From positions 62,001-126,000 of the forward strand of contig JBFMAI010000038.1 in the NCBI GenBank assembly GCA_040755725.1: DNA of 64,000 nucleotides, in the 5' to 3' direction. Source of the stretch: JBFMAI01 sp040755725. Its GTDB lineage: Bacteria > Planctomycetota > Phycisphaerae > UBA1845 > Fen-1342. Of this stretch, positions 15,815 to 24,356 are shown piece by piece (the stretch's first letter is position 1; each line of letters opens with the position of its first letter). A program made the translations under genes and the position numbers. The notes under the pieces are model-generated. The model saw only the letters and a program-made list of their open reading frames with translations. It searched no databases and was not told where the DNA came from.

Positions 15815-16510
15815 ATGTTCACTCAGACTATTCAACGTAGCGTGTTGGGAGGTTGCCTGCTGTGGGCGGTCGGCGTGGCCGCGGCGTATGGGCTGGAGCA
15901 GGTGCGCGTGGAAGCCTGGGTCGGCCAGGGCCCGCATCGCGCTCTGCTGGTCGTTGACTTCTGGCCATACAACGGGGCGGCGGACAGCTTCGCCTTCGGC
16001 TGCCGGTTTGAGGCCGCTCAGTTCACCGGTCTGGACCTGCTGGACGCGGTGCAGGGCGCCAACATCGGCTTCGCGTACGCGCACGCCTCCGGGTTCGTCA
16101 CCGACTTCTGGTACCTCAAGAACGGCCACATGTACCACACCGGCTACCAGTGGCCGCAGGCGTACTGGAGCTACTGGCTGAGCACGGATTGGGGTCAGTC
16201 ATGGGAGTATGCCCCGGTCGGGCCCGCCGGCCGCGTTCTCCAGGACGGCGAGACGGACGGCTGGCTCGCCAAACCCGGCTACGACCCCGACAGCGAGCCC
16301 GTCACGCCGCTGCACATCGCCGGCGACCTCAACTGCGACGGCCGGGTCGATTTCGGCGACATCAATCCCTTCGTGCTCGGGCTGAGCAACCCCGCCGGTT
16401 ATGTCCTGGAGTTTCCGAATTGCCGGCTACTCAACGGCGACATCAACGGCGACGGCCGCTTCGACTTCGGCGACATCAACGCGTTCGTGGCTCTGCTGAC
16501 GAACCCGTAG
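15815..16510 (+). CDS. Secreted protein with dockerin-like C terminus, under cobalamin riboswitch
   Basis: A 231-residue exported protein. Residues 1-25 are a signal peptide (GCLLWAVGVAAAYG). The middle domain (about 26-160) is rich in aromatic residues: VVDFWPYNGAADSFAFGCRF, FVTDFWYLKNG, WSYWLSTDWGQSWEYAPVG, then a GETDGWLAKPG end. From memory this resembles small domains found in exported planctomycete and verrucomicrobial proteins with C-terminal sorting tags; I cannot name a family with confidence. The C terminus (about 170-231) is the same paired DFGDINPFV module as in the C25 peptidase. It is the first gene behind the riboswitch, so its amount should depend on B12. An extracellular corrinoid-binding or corrinoid-related role is a guess from context only. 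Confidence 0.75.
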   Translation: MFTQTIQRSVLGGCLLWAVGVAAAYGLEQVRVEAWVGQGPHRALLVVDFWPYNGAADSFAFGCRFEAAQFTGLDLLDAVQGANIGFAYAHASGFVTDFWYLKNGHMYHTGYQWPQAYWSYWLSTDWGQSWEYAPVGPAGRVLQDGETDGWLAKPGYDPDSEPVTPLHIAGDLNCDGRVDFGDINPFVLGLSNPAGYVLEFPNCRLLNGDINGDGRFDFGDINAFVALLTNP

Positions 16511-16524
16511 CCGGAGGTGCCGCC

Positions 16525-17313
16525 ATGTCCACACGCGGTTTCACGCTCATCGAGCTGCTGGTGTGCGTGGCGATCATCGCCGTGCTGATCTCGTTGCTGC
16601 TGCCGGGGCTGGGGGCGGCGGCGGCCGAAGGCCGGGCGGCGAAGTGCGCCAGCAACCTCCGGCAGCTCGGATATGCGTTCCACATGTACGCCTGCGACTA
16701 TCTCGGCCGCTCCATGCCGCTCGCCTACACGGCGACGAGTCCCGGGAGCGGTCCCGATGTGTATTGGTGGGGTACCAACGGCGAGCATGGCGTGGACCAC
16801 ACGCGCGGGTTCGTCTGGCTGTACCTGCAATCCGACCTGCGGTGCAATGGCGTGTATGAGTGCCCCGACCAGCCGTGGGGTACATACCTGCCCCAGGGCG
16901 CCGCCCGACAGGTGACGAGTACCTACGGCTACAACGGTTACTTCCTGTGTCCGCCCCACACCCCCGGCTGGGCCTTCACCATCGGTCGGCGGCCGTGGCA
17001 GAACCTGGACACGCTGTATCAGCCGCAACGCGTTTTCGTCTTTGGGGATACGGCAATCGACCTGGGAGGCACGCTGCCTTACAACAACGCCCTGCTCGAC
17101 CCGCCTTACCTGTTCAACGGTCGCCGGTGGGTCTTGAATCCCTGCCCGACGACATGTTTTCGGCACCGCGACCGGGCTGCGCTGGTGCTGGCGGACGGCC
17201 ACGCGGAGCGTTTCCGACCGGGACCTGTACGGCCGCCGGCGCCGCGGTTCGGTGTCGGCTCGGTGGGGGAGCACAACGACCCGTATTATGTGCCCAATTG
17301 GCGGGAATGGTGA
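16525..17313 (+). CDS. Prepilin-like protein with H-X9-DG motif (DUF1559-like)
   Basis: A 262-residue protein that starts with a type IV prepilin signal: MSTRG followed by FTLIELLVCVAIIAVLISLL, to be cut after Gly5 and methylated on Phe. The first helix continues into an alanine-rich stretch and CASNLRQLGYAFHMYA, typical of planctomycete pseudopilins. Near the C terminus HRDRAALVLADG is the H-X9-DG motif of prepilin-processing-associated proteins. GGAGGTG (16513-16519) precedes the ATG, and only 14 bases separate it from the gene before it, so both are probably on the riboswitch transcript. Such proteins are numerous in planctomycetes; linkage to a cobalamin riboswitch is the unusual point. 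Confidence 0.87.
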   Translation: MSTRGFTLIELLVCVAIIAVLISLLLPGLGAAAAEGRAAKCASNLRQLGYAFHMYACDYLGRSMPLAYTATSPGSGPDVYWWGTNGEHGVDHTRGFVWLYLQSDLRCNGVYECPDQPWGTYLPQGAARQVTSTYGYNGYFLCPPHTPGWAFTIGRRPWQNLDTLYQPQRVFVFGDTAIDLGGTLPYNNALLDPPYLFNGRRWVLNPCPTTCFRHRDRAALVLADGHAERFRPGPVRPPAPRFGVGSVGEHNDPYYVPNWREW

Positions 17314-17347
17314 GGCGGCGTCGGTGCCGACTTGAGCCCGGGCCACG

Positions 17348-17353
17348 TATAAT
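17348..17353 (+). promoter_or_regulatory. Likely -10 element of the Trm112/phosphoesterase operon
   Basis: A perfect TATAAT lies 35 bases after the prepilin stop. The -35 at the correct distance (TGCCGA, 17325-17330) is weak, so activity may depend on an activator. Transcription from here would give a leader of about 105 bases for the Trm112-like gene. Confidence 0.45.
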
Positions 17354-17465
17354 CCGATGAAACACGGAACGCGGCCGGGGCCGCGTGCGGACGGGCCGTT
17401 GATTCGTCCGGCGGGCGCGACTATGCTGGCCGTGCTCGCAGGTGACGGTGGGCACGGAAGTTGTG

Positions 17466-17645
17466 ATGCTGACGCTGGATCCTGAGCTATTGGCGATACT
17501 CGCCTGCCCGGTGCCGACGTGTCACGGGGCGTTGGAACCGCGCGAGGACCGGCTGGTGTGTGTGCGTTGCGGGCGGCGTTACCGGATCGAGGATCGCTGG
17601 CCGGTCCTGATTCCGGAAGAGGCCGAGCAACCCGAGGAGGCGTGA
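17466..17645 (+). CDS. Trm112-like zinc-ribbon protein
   Basis: A 59-residue protein that matches the bacterial Trm112/YcaR family. It starts LDPELLAILACPVPTC and continues LVCVRCGRRYRIEDRWPVLIPEEA, with four cysteines in two pairs that would bind zinc, and the characteristic P-V-L-I-P-E end. Eukaryotic Trm112 activates methyltransferases; the role of the bacterial form is less defined. The ATG at 17466 has GGAAG upstream and is preferred over the in-frame ATG at 17442. The TGA is followed directly by the GTG of the phosphoesterase gene, so the two are coupled. Confidence 0.85.
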   Translation: MLTLDPELLAILACPVPTCHGALEPREDRLVCVRCGRRYRIEDRWPVLIPEEAEQPEEA

Positions 17646-18494
17646 GTGAAAGGCGGTCCCGCGAACCATAAGAGCTTCGCCATCATCAGCGACATCCACT
17701 CCAACCTGGAGGCGTTGGAGGCGGTACTCGCTGACATCGACGCGCGCGGCATCAAGGAGATCGTCTGCCTCGGCGACATCGTGGGCTACGGGGCCAACCC
17801 GAAGGAATGCCTTGACCTGGTGCGTCGCCGCTGCCGCGTGACGCTCATGGGCAACCACGACCACGCGGTGCTGTTCGAGCCGACCAATTTCAACCTGCCC
17901 GCCGAGCGAGCGTGCTACTGGACGCGGCAGCTGTTGGAAGAGGAGCCGGACCCGGCGGTGCGGCGCGAGCGCTGGAAGTTCCTGGGCGAGTTGCCGGTGC
18001 GCGTGAAAGAGACCGACGTGCTCTTCGTCCACGCCTCGCCGCGCCGCCCGATGAACGAGTACATCTTTCCGGAGGACGTGTTCACCAATCCCCAGAAGGT
18101 GATCGCGAACTTCGAGCGGCTGGACGCCCGCATCTGCTTCGTCGGACACACGCACCAGCCGGGTGTGTTCGTGGACGACCCGTACTTCGACCCGCCGCAC
18201 GAGCTGCCGGACTCGCCGTTCTATGAGATGGACAACGAGCGCGTCATCGTCAACGTGGGGAGCGTGGGGCAGCCGCGGGACCGCGACACGCGGGCGTGCT
18301 ACGTGATCGTACATCGCCGGCCGGAGGCGTTGGAGAGCGGGACGGAAAGCCTGGTGGCGACAGCCCTGGGTTGCAGCGTGGAGCAGGTGGAGTTTGTCCG
18401 CGTGGAGTACGATCTGGAGCGGACCGTGAGCAAGATCCTGGCCGAGCCGAACCTGGAGGACATGCTCGGTTCGCGCCTGTACGAGGGACGGTAG
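17646..18494 (+). CDS. Metallophosphoesterase (calcineurin-like)
   Basis: A 282-residue cytoplasmic phosphoesterase. The metal-binding motifs are in order: SDIHSNLEAL, CLGDIVGYGANP, LMGNHDHAV, HASPRRP and VGHTHQPGVF. This set and length match the YfcE/PrpA-like group of bacterial phosphatases and phosphodiesterases that act on small phosphate esters or phosphoproteins; the substrate cannot be read from the sequence. It starts with GTG directly after the Trm112-like stop, with GAGGAGG at 17634-17640 inside the preceding gene. Confidence 0.88.
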   Translation: MKGGPANHKSFAIISDIHSNLEALEAVLADIDARGIKEIVCLGDIVGYGANPKECLDLVRRRCRVTLMGNHDHAVLFEPTNFNLPAERACYWTRQLLEEEPDPAVRRERWKFLGELPVRVKETDVLFVHASPRRPMNEYIFPEDVFTNPQKVIANFERLDARICFVGHTHQPGVFVDDPYFDPPHELPDSPFYEMDNERVIVNVGSVGQPRDRDTRACYVIVHRRPEALESGTESLVATALGCSVEQVEFVRVEYDLERTVSKILAEPNLEDMLGSRLYEGR

Positions 18495-18546
18495 CGGCAA
18501 ACGCGGGCCGTTCACAACGCCACCTTGGCCCCGGGAGCGGGTTGCG

Positions 18547-18975
18547 ATGGCCTCGCCGCGTCAGAGCTGCCAAATCGAGGTTCGCGTCCGCTACGCCGAG
18601 ACGGATGCGATGGGGTATCTGCACCACGCCAACTACTTCGTCTACTTCGAGCAGGGGCGGACGGAGCTGTTGCGGCAAAACGGCGTGCGCTATCGCGACA
18701 TGGAGGCGCGGGGGGTGTTCTACGTGGTGGCGCGGCTGGAGTGCCGCTTTCGCGCCCCGGCGCACTACGACGACCTGCTGACCCTCACCACTACAACCGA
18801 GCGGCTGACGCCGGTGCGCGTGGAACACCGCTACCGCCTGGAGCGGGACGGGCGGCTGTTGGCGGAGGCCGGCTCAACGCTGGTGTGCGTGGGGGCCGAC
18901 GGCCGGCCACGGCCGTTGCCCGATGACCTGTACGCCCAACTCGGGGGCGTGGCGGCGGGAGCGAGAATCGACTAA
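18547..18975 (+). CDS. Acyl-CoA thioesterase, YbgC/4HBT family
   Basis: A 142-residue hotdog-fold thioesterase. The N terminus has VRYAETDAMGYLHHANYFVYFE, which contains the catalytic Asp and the HHANY motif typical of the 4-hydroxybenzoyl-CoA thioesterase/YbgC family, followed by GRTELLRQNG. Members hydrolyse short-chain or aromatic acyl-CoAs. In many Gram-negatives ybgC stands with the tol-pal genes; here it follows a phosphoesterase and no tol genes are seen. An ATG at 18547 with GGGAG at 18534-18538 gives the start. Confidence 0.88.
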   Translation: MASPRQSCQIEVRVRYAETDAMGYLHHANYFVYFEQGRTELLRQNGVRYRDMEARGVFYVVARLECRFRAPAHYDDLLTLTTTTERLTPVRVEHRYRLERDGRLLAEAGSTLVCVGADGRPRPLPDDLYAQLGGVAAGARID

Positions 18976-19034
18976 GCTAGCTGGCGGCGTTCTTGGGCCC
19001 GCGGGGTCGCGTCGCCGGTATCGAGTTTGTGGCC

Positions 19035-19871
19035 GTGAACCTGAAACGAACCAATGTGGCTGCCGCGCTGCTGGTGGCGGCACTGCATTCCAGCGTGGCC
19101 GGGGGACAACCGCCGCCCGGGGTGGGGCCGGTGACGCCGTTGCAGCCGCCGGCGGACGAGCTTGGGGCCGGCAGCCCGCGGGTCGTGCTGGAAATCGGCC
19201 AGGGTGAGGAGTCGTGGGGGCGTGTGGTCCTGGAGCTGGACCTTGAACGGGCCCCGCGGACCGTCGATAGCTTCCTGCACTATGTGGACGCAGGTTTCTA
19301 CGACGGCACGGTCTTTCACCGGGTGCTGCCGGGGTTCCTCGTTCAGGGCGGCGGTTACACGCCGGCCCTTCAGCCCAAACGCGAGGGGGTGGGGCCGCCG
19401 GTACCCAACGAAGGGCAGCGCGGGCTGAAGAACCGGCGGGGCACCATCGCCATGGCGCGGGGCCGCGACCCGCACAGCGCGACGACGCAGTTTTTCATCA
19501 ACCTGGCGGACAACCCGAAACTGGACCACCCCGGTCACGATGGGTGGGGCTACTGCGTTTTCGGGCGTGTGGTGCAGGGCATGGACGTTGTGGACCGGAT
19601 GGCCCGCGTCCGTACGCGGCGCGACCCGCGCCAGCGCGACGCGACGCCGTCCCAGCCCGTGGAACCGCCGGTGATCCGCCGCGCCTGGCGACTTCGGGAA
19701 CCTGCCGCGGCGACGCCGGCGCCGAGAACGGCAGCGCCGGTGGACGCGGGCGCGCCGGCGACGGACACCGGAGACGAGGATCGGGTGGTGCCCGAGCCGC
19801 CGGAACCCCCTTCCGGCGGGTTGCCCGACGGCACCGAAAAGCGACCGTCGGAGCACGAGCTTCCAAGATAG
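19035..19871 (+). CDS. Exported cyclophilin-type peptidyl-prolyl isomerase
   Basis: A protein of about 278 residues with a short signal peptide (NVAAALLVAALHSSVAGG) and a cyclophilin domain at about 45-190. Visible motifs are ELDLERAPRTVDSFLHYV, YDGTVFHRVLPGFLVQGGG, GTIAMARGRDPHSATTQFFINLADNP and YCVFGRVVQGMDVVD. It speeds folding of proline-containing proteins in the envelope. A disordered tail of about 75 residues rich in Pro, Ala and Glu follows. The start is uncertain: I chose GTG 19035 for the signal peptide; GTG 19029 and TTG 18993 are in frame. Confidence 0.88.
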   Translation: MNLKRTNVAAALLVAALHSSVAGGQPPPGVGPVTPLQPPADELGAGSPRVVLEIGQGEESWGRVVLELDLERAPRTVDSFLHYVDAGFYDGTVFHRVLPGFLVQGGGYTPALQPKREGVGPPVPNEGQRGLKNRRGTIAMARGRDPHSATTQFFINLADNPKLDHPGHDGWGYCVFGRVVQGMDVVDRMARVRTRRDPRQRDATPSQPVEPPVIRRAWRLREPAAATPAPRTAAPVDAGAPATDTGDEDRVVPEPPEPPSGGLPDGTEKRPSEHELPR

Positions 19872-19958
19872 ATCGCAAGCGACGCGTGCGGCCGGCCACT
19901 TGAAATCGGGCCGCCGCCACCCGCCCGTACCGCGGGGTTGCCGCCGGAGACGAGAGCC

Positions 19959-22655
19959 ATGAGCAAGACGCCGAAAAACCCGTTCGGGGCCCAGGCCGTT
20001 CTGACGGCGCGGGGCGGCGAGTTCCGCTACGTGCGACTGAGCGCGCTGGAGCAAGCCGGACTGGGACGTCTGGCGGACCTGCCGTATTCGATCCGCATTC
20101 TGCTGGAGAACGTGTTGCGGAACGTGGATGGCGTCGCGGTGCTGGAGGAGCACGTTCGGCCTCTGGCGGGGTGGAAGCCGACCGGGACCGGCGACGAGGA
20201 GGTCCCCTTCAAGCCGACGCGGGTGTTGCTCCAGGATTTCACGGGCGTGCCGGCGCTGGTGGACCTGGCGGCGATGCGTTCGGCGATACAGCGGATGGGC
20301 GGGGACCCTGCGCGGATCAACCCGCAGATTCCCGCGGACCTGGTCATCGACCATTCGGTGCAGGTGGACCACTACGGCCGCGTCGATGCGTCGGCGTTGA
20401 ATGCGAAACTCGAGTTTCACCGCAACCGCGAGCGGTACGAATTCCTGCGGTGGGGGCAGAACGCCTTCGCCAATCTGCGCGTCATTCCCCCGGCCACCGG
20501 GATCGTCCATCAGGTCAACCTGGAGTACCTCGCCACGGTCGTGCAGCGGCGGGACGTGGGCGGCCAGACGCTGGCAATGCCCGACACGCTCGTCGGCACC
20601 GACAGCCACACGACCATGATTAACGGCCTCGGCGTGCTGGGGTGGGGCGTGGGCGGCATCGAGGCCGAGGCGGCCATGCTCGGCCAGCCGCTGTATATGC
20701 CCATCCCGGCGGTCGTCGGCTTCCGGCTGCGCGGCGAGCTGCCGGCCGGGGCGACGGCCACTGACCTCGTGCTGCGTGTGACGGAGCTGTTGCGGGCCGC
20801 CAAGGTCGTGGGGAAGTTCGTCGAGTTCTTTGGCCCGGGGCTGTCGAACCTGAGCCTGCCCGATCGGGCCACGCTCGCCAACATGGCCCCGGAATACGGC
20901 GCCACGGTCGGCTACTTCCCCGTCGACGACCGCACGTTGGAATACCTCCGGCTCACCGGTCGTGATGAGGATGTGGTGGACCTGGTCGAGCGCTACACCA
21001 AGGAGCAGGGGCTGTTCCGCACGCCGGACAGCCCGGAGCCGCGCTACAGCGAGACCCTCGAGCTTGATCTAGGCACCATCGAGCCCAGCCTCGCGGGCCC
21101 GAAACGTCCGCAAGACCGCGTCGCCCTTTCACGGATGAAGACGCATTGGCGGGAGACCCTCCAGCGCGCCTACGGCAAGACCGCGGACGGCGACGGTGCG
21201 GACGTCGAGCTCGGCGGCCGCCGCGTGCGTCTGGGGCACGGCTCCGTCGTCATCGCCGCAATTACCAGTTGCACCAACACGAGCAACCCGGCGGTGATGA
21301 TTGCGGCGGGGCTGTTGGCGCGGAAGGCGGTCGAGCGGGGGTTGGCGGTCCGTCCGTGGGTGAAGACCTCGCTCGCCCCGGGATCGCGCGTGGTGACCGA
21401 CTACCTGACGCGGGCCGGATTGTCGGACGCCTTGGACAAACTCGGTTTCCAGACGGTCGGGTACGGCTGCACGACCTGCATCGGCAACAGCGGGCCGTTG
21501 CCGGCCGAGATCGCCGAACCGCTGCGGCGATCAGACCTGATCGCGGCGAGCGTGCTCAGCGGCAACCGCAACTTCGAGGGACGGATTCACCCGCTCGTGC
21601 GGGCCAACTACCTGGCGTCGCCGCCCTTGGTCGTCGCCTATGCCCTGGCCGGCACGATGGACATCGACCTGGCGACGGAGCCGCTTGGCCACGACGCTCA
21701 GGGCCGCCCCGTGCGGCTGACCGACCTTTGGCCGAGCCCGGCGGAAGTCGAGGCCGTGGCGCGGGAGTTCATCTCACCGGCGGCGTTCCGCCAGCAATAT
21801 GCCGATGTGTTCAGCGGCCCTCCCGAGTGGCAACGGCTGGCAGCGGGGGACGACGAGGTCTACGAGTGGGACGAGGGGAGCACATATGTTCAGGAACCGC
21901 CGTTTTTCCTCGCCCTGACGCCACAGCCCGGCCCGATCACCCCCCTGCGCCAGGCACGTTGCCTGGTGATGCTGGGCGACAGCGTCACGACCGACCACAT
22001 CAGTCCGGCGGGGTCGATTGACCCGAACTCCCCGGCGGGTCGCTACTTGCAGGAAGAGGGGGTGGAGCCGGCGGAGTTCAATAGCTACGGCTCGCGGCGG
22101 GGGAACGACCGGGTGATGACGCGGGGCACGTTCGCCAACCCGCGGCTGCGGAACCTGCTCGCGCCGGGCACCGAGGGCGGACTGACCGTCCACCTGCCGA
22201 CCGGCAACCAGATGAGCATCTACGACGCAGCGATGAAGTACCAGGCGGCGGGCACCCCGCTGATCGTGCTGGCCGGCCGCGACTACGGGATGGGCAGTTC
22301 GCGGGACTGGGCGGCGAAGGGGACGGCGCTGCTGGGGGTGCGGGCGGTGATCGCGGCGAGCTTCGAGCGCATCCACCGCAGTAACCTGGCGGGCATGGGC
22401 GTGCTGCCGTTGGAGTTCAAGCCGGGCCAGACGCACGAATCGCTGGGGCTGACGGGCCGCGGGTTCTACGACATCCCGGACCTGGCCGAGGGGCTCAGGC
22501 CGCGGCAGGAGTTGACCGTCGTGGCCACCAACCCGGACACCGACCGGGTGATCGAGTTCCGGGTCACCTGCCGCATCGACACGCCGATCGAGGTCGAGTA
22601 CTACCGCCACGGCGGCGTGCTGCCGATGGTGCTGCGCGGGTTGCTTCACGGCTAG
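19959..22655 (+). CDS. acnA: Aconitate hydratase A
   Basis: An 898-residue aconitase that converts citrate to isocitrate in the TCA cycle. The three [4Fe-4S] cysteines are in ITSCTNTSNP and in GCTTCIGNSGPL. Other signatures are LQDFTGVPALVDLAAMR, GTDSHTTMINGLGVLGWGVGGIEAE, SVTTDHISPAG, GRDYGMGSSRDWAAKG and ERIHRSNLAGMGVLPL. Length and order match the AcnA/IRP type, not AcnB. The ATG at 19959 has GGAG upstream and is preferred over the in-frame ATG at 19938. It is the last gene of the plus-strand run, convergent with the HU gene. Confidence 0.97.
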   Translation: MSKTPKNPFGAQAVLTARGGEFRYVRLSALEQAGLGRLADLPYSIRILLENVLRNVDGVAVLEEHVRPLAGWKPTGTGDEEVPFKPTRVLLQDFTGVPALVDLAAMRSAIQRMGGDPARINPQIPADLVIDHSVQVDHYGRVDASALNAKLEFHRNRERYEFLRWGQNAFANLRVIPPATGIVHQVNLEYLATVVQRRDVGGQTLAMPDTLVGTDSHTTMINGLGVLGWGVGGIEAEAAMLGQPLYMPIPAVVGFRLRGELPAGATATDLVLRVTELLRAAKVVGKFVEFFGPGLSNLSLPDRATLANMAPEYGATVGYFPVDDRTLEYLRLTGRDEDVVDLVERYTKEQGLFRTPDSPEPRYSETLELDLGTIEPSLAGPKRPQDRVALSRMKTHWRETLQRAYGKTADGDGADVELGGRRVRLGHGSVVIAAITSCTNTSNPAVMIAAGLLARKAVERGLAVRPWVKTSLAPGSRVVTDYLTRAGLSDALDKLGFQTVGYGCTTCIGNSGPLPAEIAEPLRRSDLIAASVLSGNRNFEGRIHPLVRANYLASPPLVVAYALAGTMDIDLATEPLGHDAQGRPVRLTDLWPSPAEVEAVAREFISPAAFRQQYADVFSGPPEWQRLAAGDDEVYEWDEGSTYVQEPPFFLALTPQPGPITPLRQARCLVMLGDSVTTDHISPAGSIDPNSPAGRYLQEEGVEPAEFNSYGSRRGNDRVMTRGTFANPRLRNLLAPGTEGGLTVHLPTGNQMSIYDAAMKYQAAGTPLIVLAGRDYGMGSSRDWAAKGTALLGVRAVIAASFERIHRSNLAGMGVLPLEFKPGQTHESLGLTGRGFYDIPDLAEGLRPRQELTVVATNPDTDRVIEFRVTCRIDTPIEVEYYRHGGVLPMVLRGLLHG

Positions 22656-22778
22656 CCTGCACCCATGACCGGACAACCGCAGAGGCGCGGAGAGCGCCAG
22701 GGAAGGCGAGGCGCCAAGCCGGGGGATGCGGTCGGCCGGCCGTTCGGCCGGGGCCGCGCTCTTCATCGTACGGGGCGG

Positions 22779-23135
22779 TCAGACCGAGTCGCCGGCGGTT
22801 CGCGGGGCAGGGTTGCTGGCCAGCCGCGGGCGTCGTCCGGCGGGGGCGTCCTCGCTGAACAGGCGCTGCTTCATCAGCCGACCGATCTTGAACTTGACGG
22901 TGCGCTTGGGGGGGACGAAGACCTTCTCCATGGTCTTGGGGTTCTGGGCGACCCGGGCAGCCCGGGAGCGGATCTCGAAGACGCCGAAGTCCCGGAACTC
23001 CAGGCGATTGCCTTCCCCGAGCTCGGCGACGATCTCGTCGAGGAAGTGCTGGACGATGCGCTTGACGAACACGCGCTTGGCGCCGGTCTTCTCGGCAATG
23101 CGGTCCACCAGGTTCTTTTTGGTGATCGTGGTCAT
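22779..23135 (-). CDS. HU/IHF-family DNA-binding protein
   Basis: A 118-residue nucleoid protein. It begins MTTITKKNLVDRIAEKTG, has the helical dimer region, and FRDFGVFEIRSRAARVAQNP, in which the beta-arm sequence corresponds to the HU/IHF signature; it ends PPKRTVKFKIGR. A tail of about 25 residues rich in Pro, Arg and Ala extends past the usual end near residue 92. The ATG at 23135 has GGGGA upstream and is preferred over the one at 23150. A promoter lies at 23257-23285. Whether it is HU or IHF-like cannot be decided from the sequence alone. Confidence 0.92.
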   Translation of the reverse strand: MTTITKKNLVDRIAEKTGAKRVFVKRIVQHFLDEIVAELGEGNRLEFRDFGVFEIRSRAARVAQNPKTMEKVFVPPKRTVKFKIGRLMKQRLFSEDAPAGRRPRLASNPAPRTAGDSV

Positions 23136-23453
23136 TGCGTTCCCCAGCATGCCGCCGTACGGGGCGGTTGCCGTTCTCCGTTACGCCGCTGATGCGAAAC
23201 CCACGCCGGCACGCACACCCAAGCTCACGCCGGGACGTGGAGGTTGACTGGTCGTCATGTTACGTCAAAGCCATTCGCCGATCAAGCGGAATTGTTGTTC
23301 CGACAATAGCTTAGGTGCCCTGACCGATAGGGTGGCCAAACCGTTCAACGGACATTTCGGGTCCGATTTTCTGAAGTCCCCTGCGGCGCCACGCCGCAGG
23401 TCACCCGGACTGCCCCCGCCCGCGACCGCCCGGGACGCGACGGGAGCGGGGCG
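23136..23453. other. Region between tsf end and HU start
   Basis: About 320 bases that hold the HU promoter, an imperfect palindrome TTGAC/GTCAA (23244-23267) that overlaps its -10, a small palindrome around CGGAA/TTCCG (23287-23302), and a hairpin at 23391-23409 (CTGCGGCG/CGCCGCAG) just past the tsf stop, without a T-run. No gene seen. Confidence 0.5.
23257..23285 (-). promoter_or_regulatory. Promoter of the HU gene
   Basis: On the minus strand TTGATC (23280-23285) and TAACAT (23257-23262) are 17 bases apart. The start would be near 23250, giving a leader of about 115 bases. The inverted repeat TTGAC/GTCAA across the -10 could be an operator. Confidence 0.55.
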
Positions 23454-24281
23454 CTACGCGTCCCCGATCTCGATTCGGCTGAAACGGCTGACGGTGACGC
23501 CCGGGGCCGCTTCCCGCAGATACTGGCCGACCGACTTCTTGTCGTCTTTCACGAACGGCTGTTCGAGCAGGACGATTTCCGCGTACCACTTGTCCAGCTT
23601 GCCGGCCACGATCTTGTCCACGATCTGGGGGGGCTTGCCCTTGACTTGTTCCTCGGCGATGCGGCGTTCCTGCTCGACCAGGGTCGCGGCCACGTCCTCA
23701 CGCCGGGCGTACATGGGCCGCATGGCGGCCACGTGCATGCACACGTCCGCCGCCACCTCGGCCGGGCACGGTGCATTGAACTCGACCAGGACGCCCTTGC
23801 GGCCGTCGTGGTGCAGGTAGTGCCCAAAGTGCCCGCCCACTGTGCAAATGCGGCCGATGCGGATGTTCTCACGGATGCGGTTGATGGCGTCGTGGAGCAG
23901 GTCGCCGATCTTCCGGCCGGGATCATCCGGCAGCGGCTGCTCCAGGATGTTCGTCGCGGTGGGGTCCGGCAGCCGCGCGGCGGCGCAGGCGGCGGCCTTG
24001 GACAGCCGCACGAAGTCGTCGGTCCCGGTGACCGGCTCGGTCTCGCACAGCACCTCGACCAGCGCGGCCCGGCCCTGGGCGGGGTCGCGGAAGAAGCAGA
24101 CGCGGCCCTCGGCGGTTTCGCGGCCGGCCCGCTTGCCGATCTGCGACAGGCCCTTCTTCCGCAGGATTTCGATCGCCTTCTGCTCGTCGCCGCCGGACTC
24201 CTCCAGGGCCTTCTTGCACTCCATCATCGGCAAACCGGTCTTGTCACGCAGCGTCTTGACCATGCCGGAATTGACTTGCAT
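23454..24281 (-). CDS. tsf: Translation elongation factor Ts
   Basis: A 275-residue EF-Ts, the nucleotide exchange factor of EF-Tu. The N-terminal UBA-like domain reads VKTLRDKTGLPMMECKKALEE, with the classical signature, then IEILRKKG; the core includes LVEVLCETEPVTGTDDFVRLS and MHVAAMRP. The C-terminal part has VEQERRIAEEQVKGKPPQIVDKI and LEQPFVKDDKKSV. It follows rpsB by 75 bases, the near-universal order. GGAGG precedes the ATG. Confidence 0.97.
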   Translation of the reverse strand: MQVNSGMVKTLRDKTGLPMMECKKALEESGGDEQKAIEILRKKGLSQIGKRAGRETAEGRVCFFRDPAQGRAALVEVLCETEPVTGTDDFVRLSKAAACAAARLPDPTATNILEQPLPDDPGRKIGDLLHDAINRIRENIRIGRICTVGGHFGHYLHHDGRKGVLVEFNAPCPAEVAADVCMHVAAMRPMYARREDVAATLVEQERRIAEEQVKGKPPQIVDKIVAGKLDKWYAEIVLLEQPFVKDDKKSVGQYLREAAPGVTVSRFSRIEIGDA

Positions 24282-24356
24282 CGCCGGATACCTCCAGTTC
24301 GTCGTCGGTCCTCAAGCTCGGCGGCCCGCCGGCGGGGCGCGGCCCTCGGGGCAACA

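Noticed and set aside
18972..20609. 545-codon minus-strand frame opposite the cyclophilin and aconitase genes
   Set aside because: Composition typical of an antisense frame and no recognisable domain; both genes on the plus strand are unambiguous.
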